Part shown: in pieces, positions 1 to 6,314 of the stretch
Numbering within the stretch: position 1 is the stretch's first letter
How the letters are laid out: every line of letters begins with the position of its first letter
Assembly: GCA_034435395.1 (NCBI GenBank)
Contig: DAOTXK010000181.1
Coordinates: 1 to 6,524 of the forward strand
Direction: 5' to 3'
From: DAOTXK01 sp034435395
Lineage (GTDB): Bacteria; Chloroflexota; Anaerolineae; Aggregatilineales; Ch27
Length of the DNA: 6,524 nucleotides
Translations under genes and position numbers: made by a program
The notes under the pieces: model-generated
What the model was told of the DNA's origin: nothing
Seen by the model: the letters and a program-made list of their open reading frames with translations, nothing else
The model's database searches: none

Positions 1-207
1 GTCTACACCTGGCTGGACGACGCCACCCTGCTAGCCGCCACCAACAACGCCTCCCGGGTGCTGGTCAACCAGCCGACCGCCGAATCCTTCTGGCTGGTCG
101 ATCTGGCGGGCGGCCAGGCCACGCCGCTGGTCAGGCTCGACCGCACCATCCTCGGCGCGTATGCCGTCGCCCCAGGCGGCTGCCTGACGCCTGCTGCTGG
201 CCGATGA
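1..207 (+). CDS. C-terminal end of a probable beta-propeller-like protein (5' truncated)
   Basis: The reading frame is open from the first base of the window and stops at TGA 205-207, giving about 68 residues of a protein whose start lies to the left. It contains 'YTWLDDATLLAATNN' followed by 'FWLVDLAGGQATPLVRL' and 'GAYAVAPGG', the alternation of short beta strands typical of WD40/PD40-like propeller blades. The 'W-x-D-A-T' stretch resembles 'IWVDATAAIYAS' near the end of the next gene's product, so the two may be related paralogues (inference from a short match). The last residues, 'CLTPAAGR', do not look like a blade strand. The +1 frame over the same bases reads 'LLLADEPV', which would, so a small frameshift near position 190 is possible. 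The 37-base gap to the next gene, in the same direction, suggests cotranscription. The exact family cannot be decided from this fragment. Confidence 0.6.
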   Translation, partial: VYTWLDDATLLAATNNASRVLVNQPTAESFWLVDLAGGQATPLVRLDRTILGAYAVAPGGCLTPAAGR

Positions 208-244
208 GCCAGTTAGACCGCGCCGATGGCGCAGGGAGGGCAGT

Positions 245-1555
245 GTGAACCTCTTCACCCGGCAGGTCCCTGCCCGCACCTGGCTGATAATCCCGCTGCT
301 CGCCCTGCTGCTCACCGCCTGCAACCTGGCCGCTACTCCGTCTCCCGCACCATCGACAGCGGAGCCAGCGCCCGGCGAGGGCCGCCTGGTGGTGACCTGG
401 GTCGATTCCGGCAACCTGATGGTCTGGCGGAGCAGCGAGGCAACGCCCCGCCGGATCGCCTCCGGCGCGGTGGTGCGGCCTTTCCTCAGCCCGGATGGCG
501 GGCATATCGCCTTCACCCGTGGCCCCCAGGGCAACGCGCTCTCCCTGTGGGCCGCTGACGCTGACGGCGTGGCCGAGCGGGAGCTGGTCGGCCCGGAGGC
601 GCTGGCCATCGACGGGGATGCTGCGCAGGTCAGACGGCACATCGGGCAGGTGGCCTGGTTGGACGCCCGGACCGTGCTGTTCAACACCCTCCTGGTGCCG
701 CAGTTCCCGGCCCCCGGCGGCAGCAAAGCCGACGATCTGTGGCGCGCCGATGCCATCACCGGCCAGGCGGCTCGCCTGCTGCCCGATGGCCAGGGCGGCG
801 ACTTCGCCATCAGCCCGGACGGCGTCTGGATCGCCCTGGTCACGCCAGGGGCCTACGCGGGCGCGCCGGGCCTGATCCGCCTGACCACCGCCCGTGGCGA
901 GGCCGTGGCCGACCTGCTGCGCTTCGACGCCGCCAGCACCGCCAGCGAGTACGCCTTTTACCCCCGCCCGCACTGGCTGCCCGACTCGTCGGCGCTGCTG
1001 GTCGCCATCCCCGACCCTGATCTCGTCTACCCGTCCCAGGCAGGGGAAACGCCGCGCACGGCGGCCCTGTGGCGCGTCGATACTGCCGGGGTCGCCCGTC
1101 AGATCGGGGCCGTGCCCGCCAGTTTCTTCGGGCTGCCGCGCTGGTCGCCGGATGGGGCCTGGATGACCTACCTGGAACAGGTGGGAGCCGTCACCGATAA
1201 TGCCCTGGCCCTGATCCTGGCGCGCGGCGACGGGAGCCAGCCGGAACGAATCGTGACCGGGAGCGCTGGCGCGCTGGAGCCGCCTGCCTGGCATCCCGAA
1301 CGCGCAGTCTTCACCTATACTTCCGGCGCGCCCGGCGAGGTGTGGCTCGGCTCTCCCGACGCGCCACCGACTCGTTTTCCCGCCGGGGGCCAGCCAGCTT
1401 TCGCGCTGATCTGGGTCGATGCCACGGCAGCCATCTACGCCAGCGCGCCCGGCGGCCCCTACGAACTTCGCCTGTTCGACCGGGACAACACCCCGGCGCT
1501 CATCGCGGTTGTCCAGGGGAGTTTCCCCGCCTTTGACGCGGTACGAGCGCCGTAA
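245..1555 (+). CDS. Lipoprotein with PD40/WD40-like (TolB-type) beta-propeller
   Basis: This 436-residue protein starts at GTG 245, chosen because AGGGAGGG (233-240) lies 4-5 bases upstream and the start is followed at once by a signal peptide. Residues 13-25 are hydrophobic and end in the lipobox LTAC, with Cys26 the predicted lipidated residue. A Pro/Ala/Ser/Thr-rich spacer of about 20 residues follows. The rest looks like a propeller. PD40-like 'SPDG' strands occur at about 80-86 (FLSPDGG), 187-195 (FAISPDGVW), 242-249 (PHWLPDSS) and 298-306 (PRWSPDGAW), with a weaker one at 347-352 (PAWHPE) and a final blade with 'WVDATAAIYAS'. Proteins of this kind are usually non-enzymatic binding or scaffold modules; no catalytic motif is visible. 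It would sit on the outer face of the cytoplasmic membrane. It probably shares a transcript with the truncated gene upstream. The ligand or partner is unknown; the fold call is firmer than any function. Confidence 0.85.
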   Translation: MNLFTRQVPARTWLIIPLLALLLTACNLAATPSPAPSTAEPAPGEGRLVVTWVDSGNLMVWRSSEATPRRIASGAVVRPFLSPDGGHIAFTRGPQGNALSLWAADADGVAERELVGPEALAIDGDAAQVRRHIGQVAWLDARTVLFNTLLVPQFPAPGGSKADDLWRADAITGQAARLLPDGQGGDFAISPDGVWIALVTPGAYAGAPGLIRLTTARGEAVADLLRFDAASTASEYAFYPRPHWLPDSSALLVAIPDPDLVYPSQAGETPRTAALWRVDTAGVARQIGAVPASFFGLPRWSPDGAWMTYLEQVGAVTDNALALILARGDGSQPERIVTGSAGALEPPAWHPERAVFTYTSGAPGEVWLGSPDAPPTRFPAGGQPAFALIWVDATAAIYASAPGGPYELRLFDRDNTPALIAVVQGSFPAFDAVRAP

Positions 1556-1602
1556 ACAGCCGGGCTTCCCCGTGCGGCGCAACCCAAACCCTTCTTTGCC
1601 CG

Positions 1603-1608
1603 TATAAA
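1603..1608 (+). promoter_or_regulatory. Possible -10 box (TATAAA) upstream of the LiaF-like pair
   Basis: The 116-base gap 1556-1671 is clearly AT-richer than the flanking genes, most of all from about 1584 onward. It contains TATAAA, five of six matches to a sigma-70-type -10 box. No convincing -35 hexamer lies 16-18 bases upstream, so this is only a candidate. If used, the leader before ATG 1672 would be about 55-60 bases. A strong ribosome site, AGGGAG (1657-1662), lies 9 bases before that ATG. Confidence 0.25.
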
Positions 1609-1671
1609 CATCCAGATGCACGTTTGGATCATCATCTATGCTGACCATTACTAAACAGGGAGTAAATTGTC

Positions 1672-2673
1672 ATGGAAACGACTAGTCACCGCGGTTATCG
1701 GTCGCTGTTCTGGCCGCTGATCCTGATCGGCGTCGGCGTCGTGTGGCTGCTGAGCAACGTTGGCATCATCACCGGCGCGAACCTCGTTGTGCTGTTGCGC
1801 CTCTGGCCGCTGCTGCTGATCGCCATCGGCCTGGACCTGCTGTTCGGACGCCGCTCGCCGGCCCTCGGCGCGCTGATCGGCCTGGGCACGCTGGTCGTGG
1901 CCATCGTGCTGATGCTGGTCGGCCCCGGCCTGGGATGGACGGGCGACTATGAGGTGAAAACTGCCAGTTTCAGCGAGCCGGTCGGCGACGCCCGCTCCGC
2001 CGAGGTCTCGCTCAACCTGTCGGTCGGCAGGACGACCGTCTCGCCCCTGCGCGACTCCAGCAACCTGATCGAAGCCGACCTGAGTTATCTCGGCGAAGTC
2101 GAGTTCCGGGCGGAAGGCGAAAGCCACAAGGTTGTCGAGCTGCGCCATGTTCGCGGGGTGCAGGCGCAGTTCCCGTTCGATTTCCTTGGCTGGGCCGCCC
2201 CTGGCGGGGAACTGACCTGGGATATCGGCCTCAGCCCGAACGTTGACCTGAACCTGACGATCGGCGGCGGCGTCGGCGACGCCAGTATCGACCTGAGCGG
2301 CCTCCAGTTGACTGATCTGACGGTCAACAGCGGCGTGGGCACCATCGCGTTGACCGTCCCGGCGACGGGGGAGCGTTATGCCGCCACCATCAACAGCGGC
2401 GTGGGGGACTTCACCCTCACCGTCGCCGAAGGCGCAGCGGTCGAGCTGGACATCAACGGCGGCGTCGGCGGCTTCACCATCGACGTGCCGGATGGCGCGG
2501 CCGTCCGCCTCGAGGCGAATACCGGCCTGGGCGATGTGAGCGTGCCCGGCTGGTTGTCGCGGGTCAGCGGCGACGCCGACAACGGCGTGTGGGAGACGGA
2601 GAACTTCAGCGGCGCTGAAAACCAAATCAGCATCCAGTTTGACGGCGGCATCGGCGGCCTGACCATTCGCTGA
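1672..2673 (+). CDS. LiaF-like membrane protein: 3 predicted TM helices plus toastrack-type domain (DUF5668 + DUF2154/DUF4097-like)
   Basis: This 333-residue protein starts at ATG 1672 behind AGGGAG (1657-1662). Residues about 13-32, 38-58 and 64-88 are hydrophobic helices. The first two follow the LiaI/LiaF-like pattern (FWPLILIGVGVVWLL, then LWPLLLIAIGLDLLFGRR). The soluble part begins near residue 95 with FSEPVG (100-105) and 'LNLSVG'. It ends in a repetitive beta region with Gly-Val/Leu-Gly turns whose second glycine falls at 202, 223, 245, 266 and 287 (periods 21, 22, 21, 21), and a closing 'GGIGGLTIR'. This matches the DUF2154/DUF4097 domain of LiaF/VraT-type proteins. In Firmicutes these modulate a two-component response to cell-wall antibiotics; related domains occur in phage-shock-like networks. 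Arg10 and the GRRSP loop suggest an inside N-terminus, which with three helices puts the beta domain outside the membrane. The next gene is a paralogue. No kinase or regulator is adjacent, so the role here is inferred. Confidence 0.85.
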   Translation: METTSHRGYRSLFWPLILIGVGVVWLLSNVGIITGANLVVLLRLWPLLLIAIGLDLLFGRRSPALGALIGLGTLVVAIVLMLVGPGLGWTGDYEVKTASFSEPVGDARSAEVSLNLSVGRTTVSPLRDSSNLIEADLSYLGEVEFRAEGESHKVVELRHVRGVQAQFPFDFLGWAAPGGELTWDIGLSPNVDLNLTIGGGVGDASIDLSGLQLTDLTVNSGVGTIALTVPATGERYAATINSGVGDFTLTVAEGAAVELDINGGVGGFTIDVPDGAAVRLEANTGLGDVSVPGWLSRVSGDADNGVWETENFSGAENQISIQFDGGIGGLTIR

Positions 2674-2786
2674 TCGCCGCGCCGGGAGCAGGTGGGGCGT
2701 GGCCGATGCGTCCTGCCTGCCCCGGCCAATGCCTGGTTTAGCCAGCGCCCGGTGTTTTACCGCAGCAAAAGGGTATTTGTTGGTCA

Positions 2787-2794
2787 GAGGGGGG
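2787..2794 (+). promoter_or_regulatory. Ribosome binding site that decides the start of the second LiaF-like gene
   Basis: GAGGGGGG lies 8 bases before GTG 2803 and about 20 bases before the in-frame ATG 2815, favouring GTG 2803. The frame is also open upstream to GTG 2692. That extension would add 37 residues of non-membrane, low-similarity sequence with no counterpart in the paralogue, and would place this strong site inside the coding region. Confidence 0.65.
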
Positions 2795-2802
2795 ACCTTC
2801 CA

Positions 2803-3678
2803 GTGGAAATCAACATGAGAAGCCAGACGTTTTGGGCGATTGTCCTGATCATCGTGGGAGTGCTTCTGCTCGTCGGTGATCTGAGCCTGCTGATCGCCGT
2901 GCTGTTCATCGCCTTTGGGGTCGGCATGATCATCGTCCGGCCATCGATAGAAGAAGCCCACTTCAGCGAACCGGTCGGGGAAACCCGCGCCGCCAGCGTG
3001 GATATCAACCTGTCGGTCGGCGAGGCCCAGGTCGCGACCCGGCCCGATTCCGACCACCTGATCGACGCCGATCTGGTCTACCTGGGCTCCGTCCACTTCG
3101 CGGTGTCTGGCGAGGACGAAAAACGTATCACCCTGCGGCAGAGCAGCACTCCCATGGACTGGCTGAACAACCTGTTCGGCTGGATCGGCGTCAACCGCAA
3201 GCTGCGCTGGGCGATCAACCTCCACCCGGACGTGCCGACCGCCCTCCAGCTCCAGGGCGGCGTCGGCCAGGCGACAGTAGACCTGAGCGGCCTGCAGCTC
3301 ACCGACCTCTCCCTGCAAGGCGGCGTGGGCGAGATGCGGATCACCCTGCCCGCCCCGGACGAGCGTTACCAGGCCCGCATCAAGGGCGGCGTGGGCGAGA
3401 TCGCGGTCCGGATCGCTGACGACGCCGACCTGGAGCTGAACATCAGCAGCGGCGTCGGCGAGATCACCGTTGACCTGCCGACCGAAGCGGCGGTCCAGAT
3501 AAAGGCCCGCACGGGCCTGGGCAAGATCAACGTCCCCCGGCGCTTGGCGCGCGTGGAAGGCCAGGGCGACATGCCCCTTGGCGGCAGCGGCGTCTGGCAG
3601 ACGGCGGACTACGACAGCGCCGACCGCCGCATCACCATTGACGCCGAGGGTGGCATCGGACAGTTAAACTTCCGATAG
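2803..3678 (+). CDS. LiaF-like membrane protein, second paralogue: 2 predicted TM helices plus toastrack-type domain
   Basis: From GTG 2803 this gene encodes 291 residues (longer alternative GTG 2692, shorter ATG 2815). Two hydrophobic helices at about 9-24 (TFWAIVLIIVGVLLLV) and 28-46 resemble the LiaI/LiaF-like TM module; the third helix of the upstream paralogue is missing. FSEPVG (54-59), 'INLSVG' and then a repetitive beta region follow. Its Gly-Val/Leu-Gly turns have the second glycine at 155, 176, 198, 219 and 240, the same 21/22/21/21 spacing as the upstream gene, and the protein closes with 'GGIGQLNFR'. By eye about half the residues of the turn region are identical between the two, including 'DLSGLQLTDL', so this is a tandem duplication. 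Two helices with Arg near the N-terminus and VRPS after helix 2 predict a cytoplasmic beta domain, the opposite of its partner. The 129-base gap between the two genes has no convincing promoter, so they may be cotranscribed. A role in envelope-stress sensing is inferred from the family only. Confidence 0.82.
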   Translation: MEINMRSQTFWAIVLIIVGVLLLVGDLSLLIAVLFIAFGVGMIIVRPSIEEAHFSEPVGETRAASVDINLSVGEAQVATRPDSDHLIDADLVYLGSVHFAVSGEDEKRITLRQSSTPMDWLNNLFGWIGVNRKLRWAINLHPDVPTALQLQGGVGQATVDLSGLQLTDLSLQGGVGEMRITLPAPDERYQARIKGGVGEIAVRIADDADLELNISSGVGEITVDLPTEAAVQIKARTGLGKINVPRRLARVEGQGDMPLGGSGVWQTADYDSADRRITIDAEGGIGQLNFR

Positions 3679-3696
3679 TCCCTGCTCCCGCCAAAG

Positions 3697-3726
3697 CAGC
3701 GGGGCGACCGGCTGGCCGCCCCGCTG
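3697..3726. terminator. Hairpin between convergent genes, likely bidirectional terminator
   Basis: CAGCGGGGCG (3697-3706) and CGCCCCGCTG (3717-3726) are perfect 10-base complements around a 10-base loop. The hairpin lies 18 bases after the stop of the second LiaF-like gene and 32 bases after the stop of the convergent lipoprotein gene, where a shared terminator is expected. Neither side has a long T run: the + side continues GTGATTCC, the - side has only TTT a few bases on. It may therefore act as a non-canonical terminator or a 3'-end stabiliser. Confidence 0.6.
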
Positions 3727-3758
3727 GTGATTCCCATGAAGGAAAGTGAAGGGGAAAC

Positions 3759-4595
3759 TCACTCTTCCACCACCCGAAGCGTATACGTCCCCACGCCGTC
3801 GTTGAGGTTTCGCACGAACAGGATGTACGTCCCGTCAAAGGGGATGTAGGTATCATCGGAGCGGGCGACAGCCGCCCCCGCCGTGTTGAAGGTGCCCAGC
3901 GGCAGGTAGTCCGGATCGTAGAGGGTGAAGGCCAGCTCCAGCCCCGGCGACTCCACCGCCAGCTCAAAGACCACCACCTCGCCGCCCTTCATCTCCACCG
4001 TGTAGGCATGGAACGTATCGAGGGCGCGGAACTCGCCGGAGGCCATGCGGTCGGGTTCCTCCATCGGCGGGTCGAACATGCCGCCGCCGGTCTGCAACTC
4101 CGGCACCAGCGACTCGATCTCCCCGGCCACATCCCCCGCCCCGGCGACCGCTTCGATCCGGACCTCGTAGGCCCCGGTCACGGGCAGGCTGATCTCGGCG
4201 ATGGTCTCCGGCGCGCCCGGCCCGCCGCGATCCACCGTCGCCAGCGGGACCTGGTCAGGGTCCAGCAACGAGAGACGGATATCCAGGTCGGCGTTCGCCG
4301 GCGTGAAGGTCAGGGTGTAGGCGGAGAGCCGGACGGCCTCGAAGACACGCTGTGACGGCTGGGCGGCGCTCACCTCGACGATATAGGGCCTGTCTTTTTC
4401 GAACGGGCCATAGCCCGGAAACAGGCGGACCGGCGTCGGCGGGAGCAGCGTGGCCGTCGGGGCCGGGGTCGGCGTCGGGCCGCTCGGCGTCTCGGTCGGC
4501 GGGGGCGGCAGAGGCGTGATCGTCGGCGGCGCGGCGGTCGCGCACCCGGTCAGCAGAACCATCACCACCAGCAACAGTTGTCCTATCCCTCGCAT
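3759..4595 (-). CDS. Lipoprotein with two duplicated PPC-like beta-sandwich domains
   Basis: This 278-residue protein starts at ATG 4595 on the - strand, with GGGAGGGG (4608-4601) 5 bases upstream. Residues 5-17 are hydrophobic and run into the lipobox LTGC, with Cys18 the predicted lipidated residue. Residues 22-57 are a Pro/Thr-rich linker ending in PTPVRLFPG (53-61). Two beta-rich units follow, at about 68-150 and 185-276. They share a motif, 'LLDPDQVPLAT' in the first and 'LYDPDYLPLGT' in the second, each followed by a 'G-x-Y' strand (TGAYEVRI, DGTYILFV). This is the pattern of pre-peptidase C-terminal (PPC)-like domains, which in secreted proteins usually serve as accessory binding or folding modules. 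No protease or other catalytic domain is attached. It lies downstream of the LCP gene on the same strand, separated by 212 bases that contain a tandem repeat. Function is unknown; surface anchoring is well supported, the PPC label moderately. Confidence 0.78.
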   Translation of the reverse strand: MRGIGQLLLVVMVLLTGCATAAPPTITPLPPPPTETPSGPTPTPAPTATLLPPTPVRLFPGYGPFEKDRPYIVEVSAAQPSQRVFEAVRLSAYTLTFTPANADLDIRLSLLDPDQVPLATVDRGGPGAPETIAEISLPVTGAYEVRIEAVAGAGDVAGEIESLVPELQTGGGMFDPPMEEPDRMASGEFRALDTFHAYTVEMKGGEVVVFELAVESPGLELAFTLYDPDYLPLGTFNTAGAAVARSDDTYIPFDGTYILFVRNLNDGVGTYTLRVVEE

Positions 4596-4628
4596 GTCCG
4601 CCCCTCCCGATCAACAGCGGCCAGCTAT

Positions 4629-4712
4629 CAGCCGTCAGCGGTCAGCCGTCAGCGGTCAGCCGTCAGCGGTCAGCCGTCAGCGGTCAGCCGTCAGCGGTCA
4701 GCCGTCAGCGGA
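4629..4712. repeat. Six tandem copies of a 14-bp repeat (twelve degenerate 7-mers)
   Basis: The unit CAGCCGTCAGCGGT occurs six times head to tail from 4629; the only visible difference is the last base of the sixth copy (A for T). Each unit is two near-identical heptamers, CAGCCGT and CAGCGGT, differing at one base, so the array can also be read as twelve CAGCSGT heptamers. There are no spacers, so it is not CRISPR. The unit is not a multiple of three and lies outside both flanking genes. It starts 34 bases upstream of the lipoprotein start (4595), overlapping where that gene's promoter should be, and 96 bases past the LCP stop. Tandem heptamer arrays are known in other bacteria (for example the STRR elements of cyanobacteria); any role here is unknown. 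The remainder of 4596-4807 holds no gene that I can support. Confidence 0.92.
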
Positions 4713-4807
4713 CGGCCTCTGGCGGCGGCCGCACCCGCGCACCACCGCCCAGTGTACCCGTCTCCGGCCCCAGGGGCCACCGCCCGGCGTTCCCCCTGCT
4801 GCCCGCC

Positions 4808-6241
4808 CTATCCGCCGCGCAGCAGCGGGATCAGGTCCTCGCCGACCACGATCTGAATGTCATAGACGGTGGCGTTGTCGCTGCCCGGCTGCACCCGCGT
4901 CACCGGGAGGCCCAGCATGGCGGCCAGCAGCCGCGCCGTGTAGGGGTTGCCGGTGTAGTCCTTGATGATCGTGTCGCGGTAGTCGGAACGCGCCGCGTTG
5001 CCGACCTCCGCCACGCCAAAGCCGTGACCGATCAGCCATTCGCGCATCTCGGCGGCCAGGCCCTGAGCGGTGGTGCCGTTGACCACGCTCAGGACGGCGT
5101 TTTCACCCGCCGCCAGCCGCCGCAGATCGTCCTGGCTCAGCTGGACCGGGTTGAACAGGTCCTGCACCAGACTCCGCATGGCGTCCCCGCGCAGGCGGAG
5201 CACCTGGTCGCCGTCCGCCGTCGTCTCCAGGTAGACGTAGTTGTTGTCCAGCACGGCCTGGGTGATGTTCTCCGGCGGGATCTCCTGGGCCAGCATGGCC
5301 AGGCTGACGATCGCCTCGAAGCTCAACGTGGTCTGCACGTCCTGGCGGACCGCCTCCCACAGCGCGGACGCCCGCCCCAGCAGGGCGCTCATCCCTCCCA
5401 GGCTGAGCACCCGGTCGCGCACCGCCTGGATGACCTGCTGCTGCCGCCGCGCCCGGTCGAAGTCGCCGCCCTGCGTATGGCGCGTGCGGGCGTATTGCAG
5501 CAACCGCTCCGCGTCCAGCGGCTGGCAGCCGGGATCGAAGTGCACGGTCATATAGCCGTAACTGCCGTCCGGGTACTGCTCGTCGTGGATGGTCTGGTCA
5601 ATGCACACCTCTACCGGGGCGATGGCCTCCACCACCGTCAGGAACAGGTCGAAGTTGATGCGGACCGTGTGGTCGATGCGCAGACCCAGGTTCTGCTGGA
5701 CGGTCGCCGCCGCCAGCGCCGGGCCGCCGCCGGGCACGTCGAACGAATCGCCCAGCGCGTTGGCCGTGTTGATGCGACCCGGCTCAAAGCCAGGGATGTT
5801 GACCCACAGGTCGCGGGGGATGGACAGCATGGCCGCCGTCTTACGGACCGGGTCCAGGCTGAGCACGATCATGGTGTCGGTGCGGAAGGGGCCTTCCTCG
5901 CCGCGTCGCTGATCGATTCCCAGCAGCAGGATGGTGACCCGGTTGGGGTCCGACCAGGCTTCAACTGCCGGGGGGGCGTTGACCACCTCGGCCACCGGCG
6001 TCCCCCCGACGGCGTCCTGGGGGGCCGCGCTGGCAAGCGGAGTCGGCACCAGGCCGGGGAACAGGCCCACCGGAGTCGGCGTGGGCCGCAGCCCCAGCGG
6101 ATCGAAGACGGGCAGGTCGGCGATCGCGCTGGCGTCGATGGCCAGCTGCCGGACGCCGCTGTAGACCAGCACCGCCGTCGCCGCCGTGAGCAGCATCATC
6201 ACCAGGATAAAGGTCAGCACCATCCACGGGGAAACGCGCAT
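4808..6241 (-). CDS. LytR-CpsA-Psr (LCP) family glycopolymer transferase with C-terminal LytR_C domain
   Basis: I start this gene at ATG 6241 (477 residues), because AGGA lies 8 bases upstream and a short N-terminus then leads straight into the membrane helix at about 6-28. GTG 6289 would add 16 residues but has no ribosome site. A Pro-rich linker with PTPVGLFPG (55-63) follows. The LCP domain spans about 101-279 with its usual motifs: LLLGIDQR (105-112), RTDT (120-123), SIPRDLW (140-146), IDHTVRINFD (189-198) and DRARRQQQ (262-269). These include the Asp and Arg residues that in this family bind the metal and the pyrophosphate of a polyprenyl-linked substrate. Cys213 and Cys239 could form a disulfide. 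A LytR_C domain follows at about 381-469 (AVLSVVNGT to YDIQIVVGEDL). LCP enzymes transfer glycopolymers from lipid carriers to the wall or to surface proteins, outside the membrane. All core motifs are intact, so an active enzyme is expected; the polymer is unknown. Confidence 0.93.
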   Translation of the reverse strand: MRVSPWMVLTFILVMMLLTAATAVLVYSGVRQLAIDASAIADLPVFDPLGLRPTPTPVGLFPGLVPTPLASAAPQDAVGGTPVAEVVNAPPAVEAWSDPNRVTILLLGIDQRRGEEGPFRTDTMIVLSLDPVRKTAAMLSIPRDLWVNIPGFEPGRINTANALGDSFDVPGGGPALAAATVQQNLGLRIDHTVRINFDLFLTVVEAIAPVEVCIDQTIHDEQYPDGSYGYMTVHFDPGCQPLDAERLLQYARTRHTQGGDFDRARRQQQVIQAVRDRVLSLGGMSALLGRASALWEAVRQDVQTTLSFEAIVSLAMLAQEIPPENITQAVLDNNYVYLETTADGDQVLRLRGDAMRSLVQDLFNPVQLSQDDLRRLAAGENAVLSVVNGTTAQGLAAEMREWLIGHGFGVAEVGNAARSDYRDTIIKDYTGNPYTARLLAAMLGLPVTRVQPGSDNATVYDIQIVVGEDLIPLLRGG

Positions 6242-6277
6242 CACACCAATCCTGTTCCCTCCCGACCGATCATAAGC

Positions 6278-6314
6278 GCCGCCGGTCACAGGTGCCGCCG
6301 GTCACGAGTGCCGC
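6278..6314. repeat. 16-bp tandem direct repeat (2.3 copies) in the LCP gene leader
   Basis: GCCGCCGGTCAC occurs at 6278-6289 and again at 6294-6305, with four-base tails AGGT and GAGT, and a third partial copy GCCGC at 6310-6314. The period is exactly 16 bases. The repeat begins directly beside the TATAAT box (6315-6320) on the LCP gene's side, so it would cover the transcription start and early leader. That position suits a regulator binding site (inference), but simple repeat slippage would look the same. Confidence 0.7.

Noticed and set aside
131..1648. Open frame of 505 codons on the - strand opposite the propeller lipoprotein
   Set aside because: It is antisense to a gene with a ribosome site, signal peptide and PD40 strands. 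The product is Arg/Gly/Gln-rich with no domain or signal.
1623..1652. TTGGAT...ATTACT as a promoter for the first LiaF-like gene
   Set aside because: The spacing is right (17 bases), but the -10 matches only three of six positions and would leave almost no room before the ribosome site.
2692..2802. N-terminal extension of the second LiaF-like protein from GTG 2692
   Set aside because: The extension has no counterpart in the paralogue, is not a signal peptide, and would bury the strong ribosome site at 2787-2794.
1651..3318. Long open frame of 555 codons on the - strand opposite both LiaF-like genes
   Set aside because: It spans two well-supported genes and their gap. Its periodic 'ADAAVD'-type repeats simply mirror the Gly-Val-Gly codons of the sense strand, it has no recognisable domain, and its composition is that of a GC-rich antisense shadow.
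4629..4712. CRISPR array
   Set aside because: The units are only 14 bases, directly adjoining, with no spacers, and no cas gene is present.
4766..4778. Palindrome GGCCCCAGGGGCC downstream of the LCP gene as a terminator
   Set aside because: Only a 4-bp stem with a 5-base loop can form, with no T run on the - strand. In sequence this GC-rich, such a palindrome is expected by chance.
4450..4965. Plus-strand open frame containing a 14-residue protein repeat (SAVSRQRSAVSGQP)
   Set aside because: The protein repeat is the translation of the 14-bp DNA array, whose unit has no stop in the forward frames. The frame overlaps the starts and ends of two supported genes and has no ribosome site of note.
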